From: Alkalimonas sp.
GTDB lineage: Bacteria > Pseudomonadota > Gammaproteobacteria > Enterobacterales > Alteromonadaceae
Assembly (NCBI GenBank): GCA_007117525.1
Contig: SKGJ01000132.1
Coordinates: 1 to 6,336 of the forward strand
Direction: 5' to 3'
Length of the DNA: 6,336 nt
In this document: piece by piece, positions 5,814 to 6,336 of the stretch
Layout: each line of letters begins with the position of its first letter
Position numbering within the stretch: position 1 is the first letter of the stretch
Program-made: the position numbers and the translations under genes
The notes under the pieces: model-generated
What the model saw: only the letters and a program-made list of their open reading frames with translations
Told to the model about the DNA's origin: nothing
Database searches by the model: none

Positions 5814-6336
5814 ATGGAAAACAACGATCTCTGTATCCGCGATGCGGTGATCCAGGACCTGGCCCACTTGGTGCAACTGGAGCAAGCTTGCTTTGAAGCC
5901 GATCGGATAAGTCGACGCAGCTTTAGGCACTTTATTCTGGATAAGCGCAGTGATCTGCAGGTACTGGAAAAAAATAGCCAGCTAGTAGGTTATTTTCTGG
6001 TGCTGTACCGTCGTGGCATAAGTCTGGCCCGATTGTACTCGCTCGCCGTATCACCAACCGAACGAAAACAAGGTTTTGCACAGCTGCTGTTAAATCAGGC
6101 TGAGTTATCAGCACGCCAGCGGCGCTGTGTTTTTTTACGACTTGAAGTCAGGCCAGATAATCAAGGGGCCATTGCTTTGTATCGCAGGCATGGGTATCAG
6201 GAGTTTGCTATCCGGCACGATTTTTATGAAGATCACTCGGATGCACTTTGCATGCAAAAGCGCGTATTCAGCTATCAGCAACAGGGTGATAGTAAAAGAA
6301 TTCAATTTATACAGCAAACCACGCCTTTTACTTGTG
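5814..6336 (+). CDS. GNAT acetyltransferase, N-terminal part of a probable GNAT-C39/papain-like peptidase fusion (3' truncated)
   Basis: The frame is open to the window edge; 174 codons are visible. Residues 5-150 form a RimI-like GNAT acyl-CoA transferase: IRDA start (8-11), LYSLAV.P (74-81), the acetyl-CoA pyrophosphate-binding R/Q-x-x-G-x-A at R84-K-Q-G87-F-A89, and motif B LEVRPDN..AI.LYRRHGY (110-128). A short linker (151-162) leads to IQFIQQTTPFTC, where Q167 or Q168 and C174 sit like the oxyanion Gln and catalytic Cys (Q...TC-G) at the start of C39-like peptidases. RLAN-RimK genes are typically next to just such fusions, which supports the reading. AGGA (5807-5810) lies 3 nt before the ATG at 5814; in-frame ATGs at 5781 and 5718 would add 11 or 32 residues without a better site. 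The GNAT call is firm. The peptidase part is inferred from about ten residues and the neighbourhood. Confidence 0.82.
   Translation, partial: MENNDLCIRDAVIQDLAHLVQLEQACFEADRISRRSFRHFILDKRSDLQVLEKNSQLVGYFLVLYRRGISLARLYSLAVSPTERKQGFAQLLLNQAELSARQRRCVFLRLEVRPDNQGAIALYRRHGYQEFAIRHDFYEDHSDALCMQKRVFSYQQQGDSKRIQFIQQTTPFTC

Noticed and set aside
5932..6317. Two minus-strand 60-codon frames (5932-6114, 6135-6317)
   Set aside because: They are antisense to the GNAT gene, whose motifs are clear in the plus frame.
1..6336. CRISPR array
   Set aside because: No regularly spaced direct repeats are present anywhere in the window.

Overview
The window looks like chromosomal DNA of a gammaproteobacterium, probably a marine or aquatic lineage of the Alteromonadales/Cellvibrionales type. 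The reasons are an Oar-like TonB-dependent receptor, a uridine kinase and a NupC that read as close relatives of the Enterobacteria/Vibrio proteins, a tRNA-Leu(CAG) with encoded CCA, Shine-Dalgarno-led genes and roughly balanced base composition by eye. The genus cannot be fixed from the sequence alone.

Layout, left to right. (1) Positions 1-877 hold the C-terminal end of an outer-membrane TonB-dependent receptor, closed by a strong intrinsic terminator (904-929). (2) Positions 993-3869 hold a same-strand cluster: uridine kinase (udk), a concentrative nucleoside transporter (nupC, 17 bp after udk) and, after a 67-bp gap containing a perfect 10-bp inverted repeat, an isopenicillin-N-synthase-like Fe(II) oxygenase of unknown substrate. 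The first two import nucleosides and phosphorylate uridine/cytidine. The oxygenase may or may not belong to that pathway. (3) Positions 3930-4108 hold a stand-alone tRNA-Leu(CAG) unit with a near-consensus promoter and its own terminator, followed by a run of four small hairpins (4110-4179). (4) Positions 4192-6336 hold a divergent pair: on the minus strand a RimK-like ATP-grasp ligase with an RLAN-type N-terminal domain, and on the plus strand a GNAT acetyltransferase gene that runs off the window. The last visible residues of that gene resemble the start of a C39/papain-like peptidase domain. A 69-nt imperfect palindrome lies between the two.

The most interesting part is the divergent pair. 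RLAN-RimK proteins are known to sit beside GNAT-papain-like peptidase fusions and have been predicted, from gene context, to make or attach a peptide; the product is not known to me. Second is the oxygenase beside the nucleoside salvage genes. Third are the two structured intergenic regions. All larger spaces between genes are under 160 bp and are described below.
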